Shown: positions 40,235-49,208 of the stretch, piece by piece
Layout: every line of letters starts with the position of its first letter
How positions within the stretch are numbered: the first letter of the stretch is position 1
Origin: Hydrocarboniphaga sp.
GTDB taxonomy: Bacteria > Pseudomonadota > Gammaproteobacteria > Nevskiales > Nevskiaceae
DNA: 64,000 nt
Direction: 5' to 3'
Assembly (NCBI RefSeq): GCF_028291725.1
Contig: NZ_JAQGNT010000022.1
Location: forward strand, 62,001-126,000
Program-made: the position numbers and the translations under genes
The notes under the pieces: model-generated
Seen by the model: the letters and a program-made list of their open reading frames with translations, nothing else
What the model was told of the DNA's origin: nothing
Database searches by the model: none

Positions 40235-40942
40235 ATGACCGCAAAAAAAACCACGCGGTCCGCCCCGCGTTCGTCGACCAAGAAGACGGCGGCGTCCGCC
40301 GCGACCCGAAAACGCGTCGTGCCCGCTGCGCGCAAGCGGCGCAGCGCGGAGGACATTCTCGACCGCATCGTCCAGGCGGCGGCCGAGGAGTTTGCGCGGG
40401 GCGGCTACAGCGGTACGACCACCGCGGCCATCGCGCGCCGGGCAGACGTGACCGAGGCCCAGCTGTTCCGCTGCTTCGGCTCGAAGTCCAATCTGTTTCT
40501 GGAAACCATCTTCAAGCCCCTGGATCAGCACTTCCTGAATTTCATCGACGCCCATCTGCCCGAGATCGAAGACCCGTCCACCGTCCGCGAGCGGACGCAT
40601 CTCTACACCTCGGAACTTCAGCACTTCATCCGCAAGCATTCGCGCATGCTGATCTCGCTGGTGGTGGCGCAGACCTATGACGAGGGCACCGCGCACGGCG
40701 TCGGCAGGATCAACAGCCTGAGCACCTACTTCGACCGCGCCGCGGGGATGATGGCGTCGAGACTCAAAGGTCAATCGGATACCGAAGTGCAAATGATGGC
40801 GAGGCTGGCCTTCGCGTCGGTGCTGGCCTCAGTGATGTTCCGCGACTGGATCTTCCCCGCCGGCCTTGCGCGCGACGAGGAGATCGAGGCCGCGGTCAAC
40901 GCCTTCGTGATGAAGGGTGTCGCAGCCGATCCGGCGCCGTAG
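40235..40942 (+). CDS. TetR-family transcriptional regulator
   Basis: A 235-residue repressor with an unusually long basic N-terminal tail (about 38 residues rich in Lys, Arg, Ser, Thr and Ala) before the DNA-binding domain ILDRIVQAAAEEFARGGYSG with AAIARRADVTEAQLFRCFGS. The C-terminal helices form the ligand domain. It is divergent from the Rieske/flavoprotein run and is the best candidate to bind the twin dyads at 40127-40164, repressing both itself and the core cluster until a pathway metabolite binds. Confidence 0.9.
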   Translation: MTAKKTTRSAPRSSTKKTAASAATRKRVVPAARKRRSAEDILDRIVQAAAEEFARGGYSGTTTAAIARRADVTEAQLFRCFGSKSNLFLETIFKPLDQHFLNFIDAHLPEIEDPSTVRERTHLYTSELQHFIRKHSRMLISLVVAQTYDEGTAHGVGRINSLSTYFDRAAGMMASRLKGQSDTEVQMMARLAFASVLASVMFRDWIFPAGLARDEEIEAAVNAFVMKGVAADPAP

Positions 40943-40943
40943 A

Positions 40944-40958
40944 GCGGGATGCTCCCGC
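40944..40958. repeat. REP-like palindrome after the TetR gene
   Basis: GCGGGA-TGC-TCCCGC followed by CCTACGG, the same unit type as at 16956 and 30360. It sits between the convergent TetR and SDR genes, where it may also serve as a bidirectional terminator. Confidence 0.55.
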
Positions 40959-40989
40959 CCTACGGGTCTGACTCGAAACGCGCGTGACC

Positions 40990-41739
40990 TCAACCCACCA
41001 CGTAACCGCCGTCCACCGGGATGGCGACGCCGGTGATATACGAGGCTTCGTCGCTGGCGAGGAACAGCGCTGCGTTTGCCTGCTCGGCGGCGAGACCCCA
41101 TCGGCCCATCGGAACATTGAACGGCGGTTTGGTGCCCGGCGGCGGGACCGGGTTTTCCAGCGAGGCTTTCACCAGGCCGGTCCAGACCATGCCCGGACAG
41201 ATGGCGTTGACGCGGATGCCGTTCTGCGCATAGTCCAGCGCCGCACACTTGGTCAGCTGCAACACGCCGGCCTTGGCGGCTGCGTAGATACTGTGGTCCT
41301 TCCAGCCGACCAGGCCGGTGGCGGACGCGGTGTTGACGATGGCGCCGCCGCCGGTACGCAGCATCGAGATGACGCCGTACTTGATGCCGAGGAACACGCC
41401 CTTGAGGTTCACCGCGTGCACGTTGTCGTAGGCCTCTTCGGTCTGCTCGTGCAGCGGCATCATCTTGCCGCCGAAGCCGGCGTTGTTGCACAGAATGTCG
41501 AGGCGGCCGAAACGATCTTCGGCGACCTTGATCATGTTCTGGATGTCGGCGCTCACGGAGACATCGGCATGCACCGCAACCGCCGCGTCGCCGATGCTCG
41601 CCGCGATTTGTTCCTGCATGCCGCTACGATCGGCGCAGACCACTTTTGCGCCTTCACGCGCGAACAGCAGCGCCATCTCCTTGCCCATGCCGGAGCCGGC
41701 CCCGGTGATTACAGCGACCTTACCTGCCAGACGTCCCAT
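40990..41739 (-). CDS. Short-chain dehydrogenase/reductase (SDR)
   Basis: A 249-residue classical SDR: TGAGSGMGKEMA, ADRSG after beta-2, CNNAGFGG, catalytic Ser, YAAAK (Tyr, Lys), RVNAICPGMVWT and ITGVAIPVDGGYVVG. GGAGGGG supports the start at 41739; the frame extends ten codons upstream without conservation. It follows the second TauD-family gene by about 40 bases and probably oxidises the alcohol made by it. Confidence 0.92.
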   Translation of the reverse strand: MGRLAGKVAVITGAGSGMGKEMALLFAREGAKVVCADRSGMQEQIAASIGDAAVAVHADVSVSADIQNMIKVAEDRFGRLDILCNNAGFGGKMMPLHEQTEEAYDNVHAVNLKGVFLGIKYGVISMLRTGGGAIVNTASATGLVGWKDHSIYAAAKAGVLQLTKCAALDYAQNGIRVNAICPGMVWTGLVKASLENPVPPPGTKPPFNVPMGRWGLAAEQANAALFLASDEASYITGVAIPVDGGYVVG

Positions 41740-41776
41740 CGCTTTCCCCTCCAATCCTTGTCGTAGCAAGCCAGCT

Positions 41777-42589
41777 TCAGACCAGCTGCTCTTCGGCGAC
41801 CAGCGTCGTGCGATGCATCATGCGGCCACTGTCGAGCGCATAGGGCACGACGCGGTGCATGGTGCCGGTGTTGTCCCAGATCAGCAGATCGCCCAGGGTC
41901 CACCGGTGCTGGTAGACGAACTGCGGCTGCGTGGACCAGGCCTCCAGTTCCGCGAGCAGCTTGCGGCCGGCGGCGATGTCCATGCCCTCGATATGCGAAG
42001 AAGTGGAGCCGAGCACCAGCGATTTGCGGCCTGACTGGTGGTTCCATACCAGAGGATGCGACTTGGGCGGGTAGAGGCGCCAGCTGGCCTCCTGCTCCGG
42101 GGTGGGGGCGGTGTGGATCTTCCGCTGGATAACCTCGACGTGATGCACCACCTTGAGCTTGGCCAGCGACTTTTTCTCTGACTCCGGAAGATCGTCGTAG
42201 GCCGCGTAGGTATTGGCGAACTCGGTCTGGCCGCCGCTGGGCGACAGGCGCCGCGCGCTCAGCAGCGAGGCGCGTGTGGGTACGTCGTCCGTGGTGCCGT
42301 CGATGTGCCAGTGGAAAGCGCCAAGCAGGTAGTCCGCGCGGTCGTTTTCCTTCTTGTCGAGCGTGACCTTGTAGATGCCCTTGTTGCCTTGCGCAATGAT
42401 CTCGCCGAGCGTTCCGGCAAAAGCCAGCTGCTGCTCGTCGTCGAAGTCGATCTTGCGGAACACGACGACGCCGCGCTGCTCCAGCAAGCGGCGGATCTCC
42501 TGCGCCTCGCTGCCGCTAAGCAGGGTCCCGCGGCTGGCGAGAATCTCGGTGCCGATGCGCGGCGCCAGATCGACGGTTTCGATGTTCAT
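41777..42589 (-). CDS. TauD/TfdA-family 2-oxoglutarate- and Fe(II)-dependent dioxygenase, 2
   Basis: A 270-residue paralogue of 30471-31310. Iron ligands are His95 and Asp97 in HWHIDGT and the His in NTGTMHRVVPYA; the 2-oxoglutarate Arg is in GRMMHRTTL. Shared stretches such as LSPSGGQTEFANTYAAYDDL and TLGDLLIWDNTGTMHR show close descent. The two lie in separate operons, so they may act on successive or related substrates. Confidence 0.92.
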   Translation of the reverse strand: MNIETVDLAPRIGTEILASRGTLLSGSEAQEIRRLLEQRGVVVFRKIDFDDEQQLAFAGTLGEIIAQGNKGIYKVTLDKKENDRADYLLGAFHWHIDGTTDDVPTRASLLSARRLSPSGGQTEFANTYAAYDDLPESEKKSLAKLKVVHHVEVIQRKIHTAPTPEQEASWRLYPPKSHPLVWNHQSGRKSLVLGSTSSHIEGMDIAAGRKLLAELEAWSTQPQFVYQHRWTLGDLLIWDNTGTMHRVVPYALDSGRMMHRTTLVAEEQLV

Positions 42590-42607
42590 GTGCAGCTCCT
42601 GGCGTCT

Positions 42608-43360
42608 TTATGCCGACGTATCGATGGTAGGCCGGATCGACAGCTCGGAAATGTTCGTGCGGCGCGGCATCGTGACCATGAGCATGATCGCGTCGGCGAC
42701 GTCGCCGGGCGCCATCGCGCCCTCCTTGCCGACATGAGACTTGATCGCTTCGCGGTACTTGGGATCGCTGATGTTGTTGGCGACTTCGGTACTGGTCGCG
42801 CCCGGCATGAGGATGCAGACGCGGATACCGTGAGCGCCGACTTCCTGCCGCATCGCGTCGGTCATCGAGTTGAGTGCGTGCTTGCTGGCCGCATAGGCGT
42901 TGAAGATCGGGCCCGACTTGCGCGCCGCCAGCGAAGAAATGTTGATGATGTCGCCGTTGCCCTGCGCCTTCATCGGCCCGAGCGCGGCCTTGCAGGTGTA
43001 GACCGTTGCCAGCAGGTTGATGTCGATCACGCGCCGGTATTCGGCCGTATCGGCATTCTCGACGCCGCCGGCCTGGATGATGCCCGCCGAGTTGACAAGG
43101 ATGTCGATCCTGCCGAAATGCGCGATCGTTTTCTCGACCGCGGCTGTCGCCACCGACTCAATGACGACATCGCCCGGCAAAGCCAGCGCCTTGCCGCCGC
43201 AGGCCTGGATGCGCATCACCAGATCATTGAGCCGGTCTGCACGCCGCGCGGATACCGCGACGCTCGCGCCGGCGGCGCCGAGGGCCAGCGCCGCCGCTTC
43301 GCCGATACCCGAGGATGCGCCGGTAACCAGGGCGACGCGCCCGGCGAGGATTCCTGACAT
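42608..43360 (-). CDS. Short-chain dehydrogenase/reductase (SDR)
   Basis: A 250-residue SDR: TGASSGIGEAAA, SARRADRL after beta-2 suggesting NADP preference, VNSAGI, INISSLAARKSG and YAASK (Tyr, Lys). The C-terminus (MVTMPRRTNISELSIRPT) is of the YdfG/serine-dehydrogenase-like type. AAGGAGAAG precedes the ATG at 43360. It is upstream of the TauD-family gene on the same strand, 18 bases apart. Confidence 0.92.
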   Translation of the reverse strand: MSGILAGRVALVTGASSGIGEAAALALGAAGASVAVSARRADRLNDLVMRIQACGGKALALPGDVVIESVATAAVEKTIAHFGRIDILVNSAGIIQAGGVENADTAEYRRVIDINLLATVYTCKAALGPMKAQGNGDIINISSLAARKSGPIFNAYAASKHALNSMTDAMRQEVGAHGIRVCILMPGATSTEVANNISDPKYREAIKSHVGKEGAMAPGDVADAIMLMVTMPRRTNISELSIRPTIDTSA

Positions 43361-43627
43361 GCTGGTTCTTCTCCTTGCTAAGCATGGCTGCCGGCGGCTC
43401 GCGCCGCGGCAGCTCTCATTGTGTAGTGAATTCGGTGCCACGCCGGTGTTTCATCGTGGCCGCCGAGCGTTCGCCACAGGCGCAAGCTCAGGCTCACCTA
43501 TTGCTGGAGCCTTGATCAACATGGTTGTTCAGTGGAGCCGCGGTGTCAACTGTGAGACGGGTCTGGGGCCGATGGATGTGCGGCAATCTGCGCAGCGAGT
43601 ATTTTCCGGAAATTGCCGAGCGCCCGA

Positions 43628-45127
43628 TCAGCTGTTGAACAGCTTCTTCACTTCGCGCCGCAGCAGCTTGCCCATTTCGTTGTAGGGCAGGGCATCGAGG
43701 AAGACGATGCGCTCGGGCACGCGCGAGGATCGCAGGCGATCCTTGATCAAGGCCTTGAGTTCCTGTTCGCTGGGCGCGGCATGGCCGGGCCTGGCCACGA
43801 CCGCGAGGCCGACGGCTTCGCCCCACTCGGCCGAAGGCACTGCTACGGCGGCGGATTCGGCGATCGCGGGATGGGAGGTCAGCACGTCTTCGATTTCGCC
43901 GGGCGAGATGTTCTCGCCGCCGCGGACGATGACGTCGTCGGCACGGCCGGCGAGGAACAGGTAGCCCTCGGCATCGAGCCAGCCCGCGTCGCGCGTCGGG
44001 AACCAGCCTTCGGCGTCGAGCGCGCTGCGCCCGCGATACTCGCCGGAAACCTGTTCGCCGCGCACGTAGATTTCGCCGCGCTCGCCGGCGGGCAGCAGCT
44101 TGCCCTCCTCGTCACGGATTTCGATCTCGACAGTGGGCAGCGGCCGGCCCACCGAGCCCAGGCGCGCGCGCACGACTGGATCGCCGGAGGACAGCGCCGC
44201 GCGATGATCCTCCGGCCCCAGCAGGGCGACGGTGGAGCTGGTCTCGGTGAGACCGTAAGCATTGGTGAAGCCGGTGTCCGGAAACAGAACCAGCGCGCGC
44301 TCGATCAGTTCCAGCGGCATGCGTCCGCCGCCATAGGCGACCGACTGCAATGACGACAGATCGAGTGTGTCGCCAATGGCGTCCATGCGCGGAATGATGC
44401 GCGACAGCATGGTCGGTACCACGAAGGCGTTGGTCGCGCGCTCGCTGGATGCGAGCTGCAGCCAGGCATCCGGCTCGAAAGCCGGTAGCAGCACGATGCG
44501 CCGCATCGCGTAGATCGAGCTCAGCAGCGCGGCGATGCCGGCGATGTGATACGGCGGCACGCAGACCAGCGCGGCTTCCTCCGGCGAGGCCGAGCCGAAT
44601 TCCACGGTGCCGAGGATGTAGGACAGCAGGTTGGAGTGACGCAGCAGCGCCGCCTTGGGCGCCGCCGTGGTGCCGCTGGTGAAGATCTGCGCGGCGATGC
44701 CTTCGCCGTCGTGCTCGTCGCCGGAGGCGGTTTCGCCCAGTTTCTCGGCCTCGGTCACAAAATCGGCACGCGCCAGCGTCTGGTGGCCGCTGTCCGGATT
44801 CAGGCGCTGCACGCGCTCGACATCGCCGATCAGGTAGGCCGGGTCGATACGCTTGAGCAGTGCGGCGAGATCGGCATCGGCGAGGCGGTAGTTGAGCGGC
44901 ACGTAGGGCACGCCGGCGATGGCGGCGCCGAACAACGCGATCGATGCGGCTTCGCTGCTTTCGTCGAGCAGGCCGACGTAGGAGCAACCGGCCCTGGCGA
45001 TGGCCTCGGCGGCGCCGCGCGCGGCCTTCATCAGGGCCGCATACGACCAGCGGCGTCCGTCACAGACCAGGCCGATGCGGCCCGGTTCGGCGTCGGCCGC
45101 CATCTGCAGAATCAGCGAAATATTCAT
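43628..45127 (-). CDS. Acyl-CoA ligase (class I adenylate-forming)
   Basis: A 499-residue AMP-forming ligase: P-loop IFTSGTTAAPKAALLRH, YGLTETSSTVAL, FPTRDAGWLDAEGYLFLAGR, and the C-terminal catalytic Lys in YNEMGKLLRR. The start at 45127 (MNISLIL) is the family N-terminus; the frame runs 31 codons further up through the next gene. It lies just after a small conserved protein and a CaiB-type CoA-transferase, giving two alternative routes to CoA-activate acids in one operon. Confidence 0.92.
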   Translation of the reverse strand: MNISLILQMAADAEPGRIGLVCDGRRWSYAALMKAARGAAEAIARAGCSYVGLLDESSEAASIALFGAAIAGVPYVPLNYRLADADLAALLKRIDPAYLIGDVERVQRLNPDSGHQTLARADFVTEAEKLGETASGDEHDGEGIAAQIFTSGTTAAPKAALLRHSNLLSYILGTVEFGSASPEEAALVCVPPYHIAGIAALLSSIYAMRRIVLLPAFEPDAWLQLASSERATNAFVVPTMLSRIIPRMDAIGDTLDLSSLQSVAYGGGRMPLELIERALVLFPDTGFTNAYGLTETSSTVALLGPEDHRAALSSGDPVVRARLGSVGRPLPTVEIEIRDEEGKLLPAGERGEIYVRGEQVSGEYRGRSALDAEGWFPTRDAGWLDAEGYLFLAGRADDVIVRGGENISPGEIEDVLTSHPAIAESAAVAVPSAEWGEAVGLAVVARPGHAAPSEQELKALIKDRLRSSRVPERIVFLDALPYNEMGKLLRREVKKLFNS

Positions 45128-45132
45128 CGGAC

Positions 45133-45423
45133 CTAATCGGACGAAGGCAGCGGCTTGGCATCCTTGGCCTGCAGCGCGACGCCGGCGAGCGACAGCGACC
45201 CCTGGCCGGCCTTCACGCACAGCAGTTCCACCGTGGCGGCGGCATCCACGTAGCGCTTGCCGATCTTGGTGCCTTCAGCGAAGGCCGGATTGATCGCCGC
45301 GCGCGTCGCCGGACGTTCCGCTGCCATCGGCGCGCCGCCGCATTCGACCACGACATCGCTGCCGCGAATGACCATTACCTCGGTGTCGCACACCGCACTC
45401 TTGAGCTTGCTTCCCGCTTTCAT
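45133..45423 (-). CDS. Small conserved Cys-containing protein of unknown function
   Basis: A 96-residue protein, MKAGSKLKSAVCDTEVMVIR, with Cys also in VECGGAP and ELLCVKAG and a terminal KDAKPLPSSD. The regular spacing of Cys-bearing beta segments suggests a small metal-binding or rubredoxin-like fold, but only three Cys are present. It lies between a CaiB/BaiF CoA-transferase and an acyl-CoA ligase, so a role in acyl-CoA metabolism is inferred from context alone. The start at 45423 is preferred; a longer frame reaches 45501 inside the neighbour. Confidence 0.7.
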   Translation of the reverse strand: MKAGSKLKSAVCDTEVMVIRGSDVVVECGGAPMAAERPATRAAINPAFAEGTKIGKRYVDAAATVELLCVKAGQGSLSLAGVALQAKDAKPLPSSD

Positions 45424-45455
45424 TGGTTTCTCTGTCGCTGGTCTTGGTCTTGATG

Positions 45456-46679
45456 CTAGGCGATCGCGCCTGCGGCTTTCAGGCTTTCGATGCGATCCCA
45501 TTCCAGGCCGAGTTCCATCAGGAAGGTTTCGGTGTGTTCCGAAGCCTGCGGAGCGCGGGTGGTCTTCAGCGGTTCATGATTGAATTGCACCGGGCCGCGC
45601 ACGACCTTGAATGGCTTGCCGTCGTCGCCTTCGAGTTCGACGAGCATGTCGTTGGACAGAGCCTGATCGTCCGTGGTCAGGTCCTGCAGGCTCTGAATCG
45701 GCGCCCATTGGCCCTTCATCGTCTTCAGATGCTGGCGCCAGTAGGCGAACGGCTTGGCGGCAAAGGCTTTGACGATCAGCTCGCTCGCCGGGCCCGAATG
45801 GTCGATCAGGCTTCTGACATCGGCGAAGCGCGGATCGTCCGCAGCTTCAGGGATGCCGAAATGCGCGAATGCGTCGCGGATCAGGCCCGTGGGGCTGACC
45901 ATGCACAGATTGATCGTGCCGCCGTCCGAGGTGCGGAAATTGCCCATCAGCGGGTTGCGCGCCGCTCCGCCCGAGGTCGGCATGGAGTTGCGCGTGGTCT
46001 TGCCGGTCTCAAGAACCTGCGTGATGTTGGCGCCGGCGGACCACCAGGCGGCGCTCAACAGCGAAACGTCCACTTCGACAGTTTCGCCAGTGCGCTCGCG
46101 ATTGAACAAGGCCGCGGAAATGCCGCCGGCGATGAACATGCCGCCGATGGAATCGCCGAACGCCATAATGCCCTGCGACAGCGGCCCTTCGAGTTCGGCG
46201 GGCGTCATCGCGTAGCCGACGCCGCTGCGCGACCAGAACGCGGTTCCGTCGAAGCCGCCGACTTCGCGCTCGGCCCCCTTGTCGCCGTAGGCGCTGCCGC
46301 GCGCGTAGATGATGTTCGGGTTCACGGCGCGGATATGTTCGATATCGAACTTGTTCTTCTGCCGCACGGACGGAAGGTAATTGGTCAGGAAGACGTCGGC
46401 GGTTTTGGCGATCTCGTAGAGCAGCTCCTGGCCTTCCTTGGTCGATACGTCGATGCCGACGCTGCGCTTGCCGCGATTGGGATGCTCGATCAGCGGATTG
46501 CGGTTCGGATCGACCGGGATGCCGCCCATGTTGATGAATCCGCGCTGCGTGTCGCCGCGCACCGGATGCTCGATCTTGATGACGTCGGCGCCCCAGTCAG
46601 CGAGGATCGCACCGGCGGCGGGTACGAAAGTGAACTGAGCAACTTCCAGTACACGCACGCCTTTCATTACTTGCGTCAT
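45456..46679 (-). CDS. CaiB/BaiF family (class III) CoA-transferase
   Basis: A 407-residue class III CoA-transferase. The N-terminal block VRVLEVAQFTFVPAAGAILA and the acidic motif ADVIKIEHPVRGD are typical. The catalytic Asp is Asp144 in GGFDGTAFWSRSG, and the Gly-rich SGGAARNPLMGNFRTSDG follows. Such enzymes move CoA between acids or act as alpha-methylacyl-CoA racemases; the length and intact Asp favour a transferase. It leads the operon that also contains the small Cys protein and an acyl-CoA ligase. Confidence 0.9.
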   Translation of the reverse strand: MTQVMKGVRVLEVAQFTFVPAAGAILADWGADVIKIEHPVRGDTQRGFINMGGIPVDPNRNPLIEHPNRGKRSVGIDVSTKEGQELLYEIAKTADVFLTNYLPSVRQKNKFDIEHIRAVNPNIIYARGSAYGDKGAEREVGGFDGTAFWSRSGVGYAMTPAELEGPLSQGIMAFGDSIGGMFIAGGISAALFNRERTGETVEVDVSLLSAAWWSAGANITQVLETGKTTRNSMPTSGGAARNPLMGNFRTSDGGTINLCMVSPTGLIRDAFAHFGIPEAADDPRFADVRSLIDHSGPASELIVKAFAAKPFAYWRQHLKTMKGQWAPIQSLQDLTTDDQALSNDMLVELEGDDGKPFKVVRGPVQFNHEPLKTTRAPQASEHTETFLMELGLEWDRIESLKAAGAIA

Positions 46680-46845
46680 ACACTCTCCATCCGCCTAATC
46701 TTTGATTTAATCTCTGACGGGCTATTGAACACCGCTGTTGCCCGAAATGATATATCGTTTGGGGGCCGTCCGCCGACTTTGGCAGCGGTGCGTGATGCAC
46801 CGTCAAGCACGAGTGCTGTTCGGCGCCAGCGGACGCGGCCCCTGA

Positions 46846-47661
46846 TTACTCGAGCAGTTCCCGGCGAATACTGTTCAGATCCTGCTCGCCGATATCGAGC
46901 ACGTCACGCAGGTAGTGCGCGATGCAACCGTGCCGCTCCTCGATCACGGCGAAAGCGGTTCGCAGGTACGCCGGGTCGGAGCCCATGACGGCGCGGATCA
47001 CATCCGGCGACAGGTGGCTCAGCAGGCTCGGTTTGCCGCCGCTGGAAAAGCGATGTCCGGCCAAAAGCTCGTTGGTCAGCGCATAGTCGTCGAGGATTAC
47101 CTCGCGCGGTACGCCGAGCACGTCCAGGATCAGCGCCGCGATGATGCCGGTACGGTCCTTACCTGCGGTGCAGTTGAAGACCATCGGCAGTTCACCGCCG
47201 GCGAGGCGCTTGAGCAGCTCGCGATAGGCCGGCGCCTGCTCGAAGGGCAACTGGCGATAAGCGGACAGCATCGTTTCGCGAACCTGCTCGGCGGTCGGCG
47301 GGCTGCTCTTGAGGAGGCCGCGCAGGTCGCCGAAGCTCATCGCGTAGTCGCGGCTCCAGTAGCGGCGTCCATCGGCATCCCGCCAGGGGCTCGGCATGGC
47401 TTCGCGCTCGCTGCTCGTGCGCAGATCGCAGATCAATCGAATGCCCAGGCCGGAGAGATATTCGCAATCCGCCTGCGTTAGCCCCGCCATGCTGCCGGAG
47501 CGGTAAAGCCGGCCCCAACGCACGCGACGTCCGTCCACGGTGAGATAGCCGCCCAGGTCACGGAAGTTGCGGCCGCCCTGCAGCGGCAGCACCCGCACGG
47601 CCCAAGGCGCCGCGGCGCGATTCACTTCACCCGCAGCGCTTTCGGATTCAGGCGATTTCAT
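46846..47661 (-). CDS. Tyrosine-phosphatase-like protein (Y_phosphatase3)
   Basis: A 271-residue protein-tyrosine/serine phosphatase-like protein. LQGGRNFRDLGGYLTVDGRR and LIDCLRT-like LICDLRTSSERE mark the family. The P-loop is NCTAGKDRTG: the nucleophile Cys and Arg are present, but the usual His before Cys is Asn. It may dephosphorylate protein or a small phosphoester. Its start overlaps the end of the Gfo/Idh/MocA gene by 14 bases, an unusual and tight pairing. Confidence 0.88.
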   Translation of the reverse strand: MKSPESESAAGEVNRAAAPWAVRVLPLQGGRNFRDLGGYLTVDGRRVRWGRLYRSGSMAGLTQADCEYLSGLGIRLICDLRTSSEREAMPSPWRDADGRRYWSRDYAMSFGDLRGLLKSSPPTAEQVRETMLSAYRQLPFEQAPAYRELLKRLAGGELPMVFNCTAGKDRTGIIAALILDVLGVPREVILDDYALTNELLAGHRFSSGGKPSLLSHLSPDVIRAVMGSDPAYLRTAFAVIEERHGCIAHYLRDVLDIGEQDLNSIRRELLE

Positions 47662-48757
47662 CGAGCGGCACCCAGCGCCGCTGATCGGACGAGCGGCGCG
47701 CGGCTTCGAGCACGCATTCGACGATCCAGGCCTGATCGAAATCCGGCGCAGCGGCTCCGTTGCCGCGAATCGCCTCGACCATGCGGTGCATGGCCAGTGC
47801 CATCGGATGCGAGGCATTCGGCTCGCTTTCGGAGTTCATCTGCACTTCCGGTGTCTTCAGCAGACGCTCGGGAATGCTGACTTTATCGAAGGCTGCGCCG
47901 CCCAGCGTGCCGGCGTGCAGCGTGGTGTCGCGGCTGGTGGGGAAGGTCGGCGCGCGCGCCACGAAACGTCCCTTGCTGCCGAAAGCTTCCAGCGTCCAGC
48001 CCGGCGTGAGCGTGGCATTCCACGAAACCTGCAGCTGCAGCGTCATGCCGCTCTTGAATCGCAGCAGCAGGTTGGCGAAGTCCTTGGTCTGCGGCTTGAT
48101 CAGCGTGCCGTCGGGAAAGCGCCATTCTTTCAGCAGCTGACGATCGATCGCGACGAGTTCTTCGATGTCCCCGAACAGGAACAGCAGCATGTGCAGCGCA
48201 TGGCTGCCGAGGTTGCGTAGTGCGGAGACGCCAAGCCCGCCTTGCCAGAACCAGTTATAAGGGAAGTGCGGATTGAGCTGATTGAACAGGCTGATGTTGA
48301 GGATGCAGGTGCCGCCGAAGAGTTCGCCGAGCGAGCCGTCTTCGATCATTTCCTTGGCCAGGCGGTGCGCCGGCAACCACTGCGAAAAGGCATCGACGAC
48401 CGCGACCTTGCCGCTGGCCTTCCATGCATTACGCAATTCGCGCGCTCTCTCGAAGTCGGCGGCGAACGGAATGCCGTTGTAGACATGCTTGCCGTTGCGC
48501 AGCGCGGCCAGCACCATCGCGTGACGGATGTTGGGGCGTGTGCCGCAATCGACGATGTCGATGTCCGGGTCAGCCGCCATCGCCTCGGCGTCCCAGTAGG
48601 GACGCTCGATGCGCAAGCGTGCCGCCGCGGCTTCAGCCGTTTCGCGCTTTGATGTGCAAATGCCGACGACTTCCACACCCGGAACGGCACGCCATCCTGG
48701 CAAGTGCGCGAATGCACCCCAATTGGCGCTGATAATTCCAACTTTCAGCGTCTTCAT
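47648..48757 (-). CDS. Gfo/Idh/MocA-family protein lacking the EKP motif
   Basis: A 369-residue protein with the family Rossmann start LKVGIISANWGAFAHLPGWR and the C-terminal domain containing GSHALHMLLFLFGDIEE. Where active members have EKP (as at 35856-36908, CEKPF), this protein reads VYNGIPFAAD, so the catalytic Lys appears absent. It may be a non-catalytic or altered-activity member. It overlaps the phosphatase gene, so both proteins are probably made together. Confidence 0.85.
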   Translation of the reverse strand: MKTLKVGIISANWGAFAHLPGWRAVPGVEVVGICTSKRETAEAAAARLRIERPYWDAEAMAADPDIDIVDCGTRPNIRHAMVLAALRNGKHVYNGIPFAADFERARELRNAWKASGKVAVVDAFSQWLPAHRLAKEMIEDGSLGELFGGTCILNISLFNQLNPHFPYNWFWQGGLGVSALRNLGSHALHMLLFLFGDIEELVAIDRQLLKEWRFPDGTLIKPQTKDFANLLLRFKSGMTLQLQVSWNATLTPGWTLEAFGSKGRFVARAPTFPTSRDTTLHAGTLGGAAFDKVSIPERLLKTPEVQMNSESEPNASHPMALAMHRMVEAIRGNGAAAPDFDQAWIVECVLEAARRSSDQRRWVPLDEIA

Positions 48758-48838
48758 CGCTCTCCTCCGCCGCGCCGATGAATCTTGGGGGCAGGCCTGT
48801 CAAGGCCGTGCCGTGGCGTCTGGGACCCCCGCTTACGC

Positions 48839-49129
48839 CTAGCGCAGCGAAATGACCTCGGCCTTCGACAGACTCGTCGTCAGCTTGCCATCCACCATGG
48901 CCAGCGTGCTGGCCGGTACCGTCTTCATGTTGCCGTCCAGAATCAGCTGAACGGAACCGTCACCCGCGACCCGATACACCGAACCCAGACGTCCACCGTT
49001 GGTGGCGTACAACATCTTGCCCTTGACTGCGGTAACGGAAACGGCAGCCGCGGACGACACCGCTTCCTGTGCACCGGCAGAAACGCTAACGAGCGCAAAC
49101 AGCGCAACAGCGAGCCACGACTTCTTCAC
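48839..49129 (-). CDS. Small exported protein, unknown function
   Basis: A 96-residue protein with a clear signal peptide, MKKSWLAVALFALVSVSAGA, probably cleaved near residue 20. The mature part (GKMLYATNGGRLGSVYRVAG, QLILDGNMKTVPASTLAM) resembles a PRC-barrel-like beta fold. It should be periplasmic. The start is a GTG with GGAG seven bases before it. It stands between the Gfo/Idh/MocA gene and a MarR regulator and may be unrelated to the catabolic genes. Confidence 0.75.
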   Translation of the reverse strand: MKKSWLAVALFALVSVSAGAQEAVSSAAAVSVTAVKGKMLYATNGGRLGSVYRVAGDGSVQLILDGNMKTVPASTLAMVDGKLTTSLSKAEVISLR

Positions 49130-49208
49130 TTTAAATCTCCAAGGTTTTTGGGGGAAATCTCGCGCGTGGCGAAATCATAAGCCACGTTAGTATTCGCCCC
49201 GGCCGATG

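Noticed and set aside
43361-43627. Small gene between the SDR and the acyl-CoA ligase
   Set aside because: No frame has a plausible start with ribosome-binding site or protein-like composition; nothing was recognised in these 267 bases.
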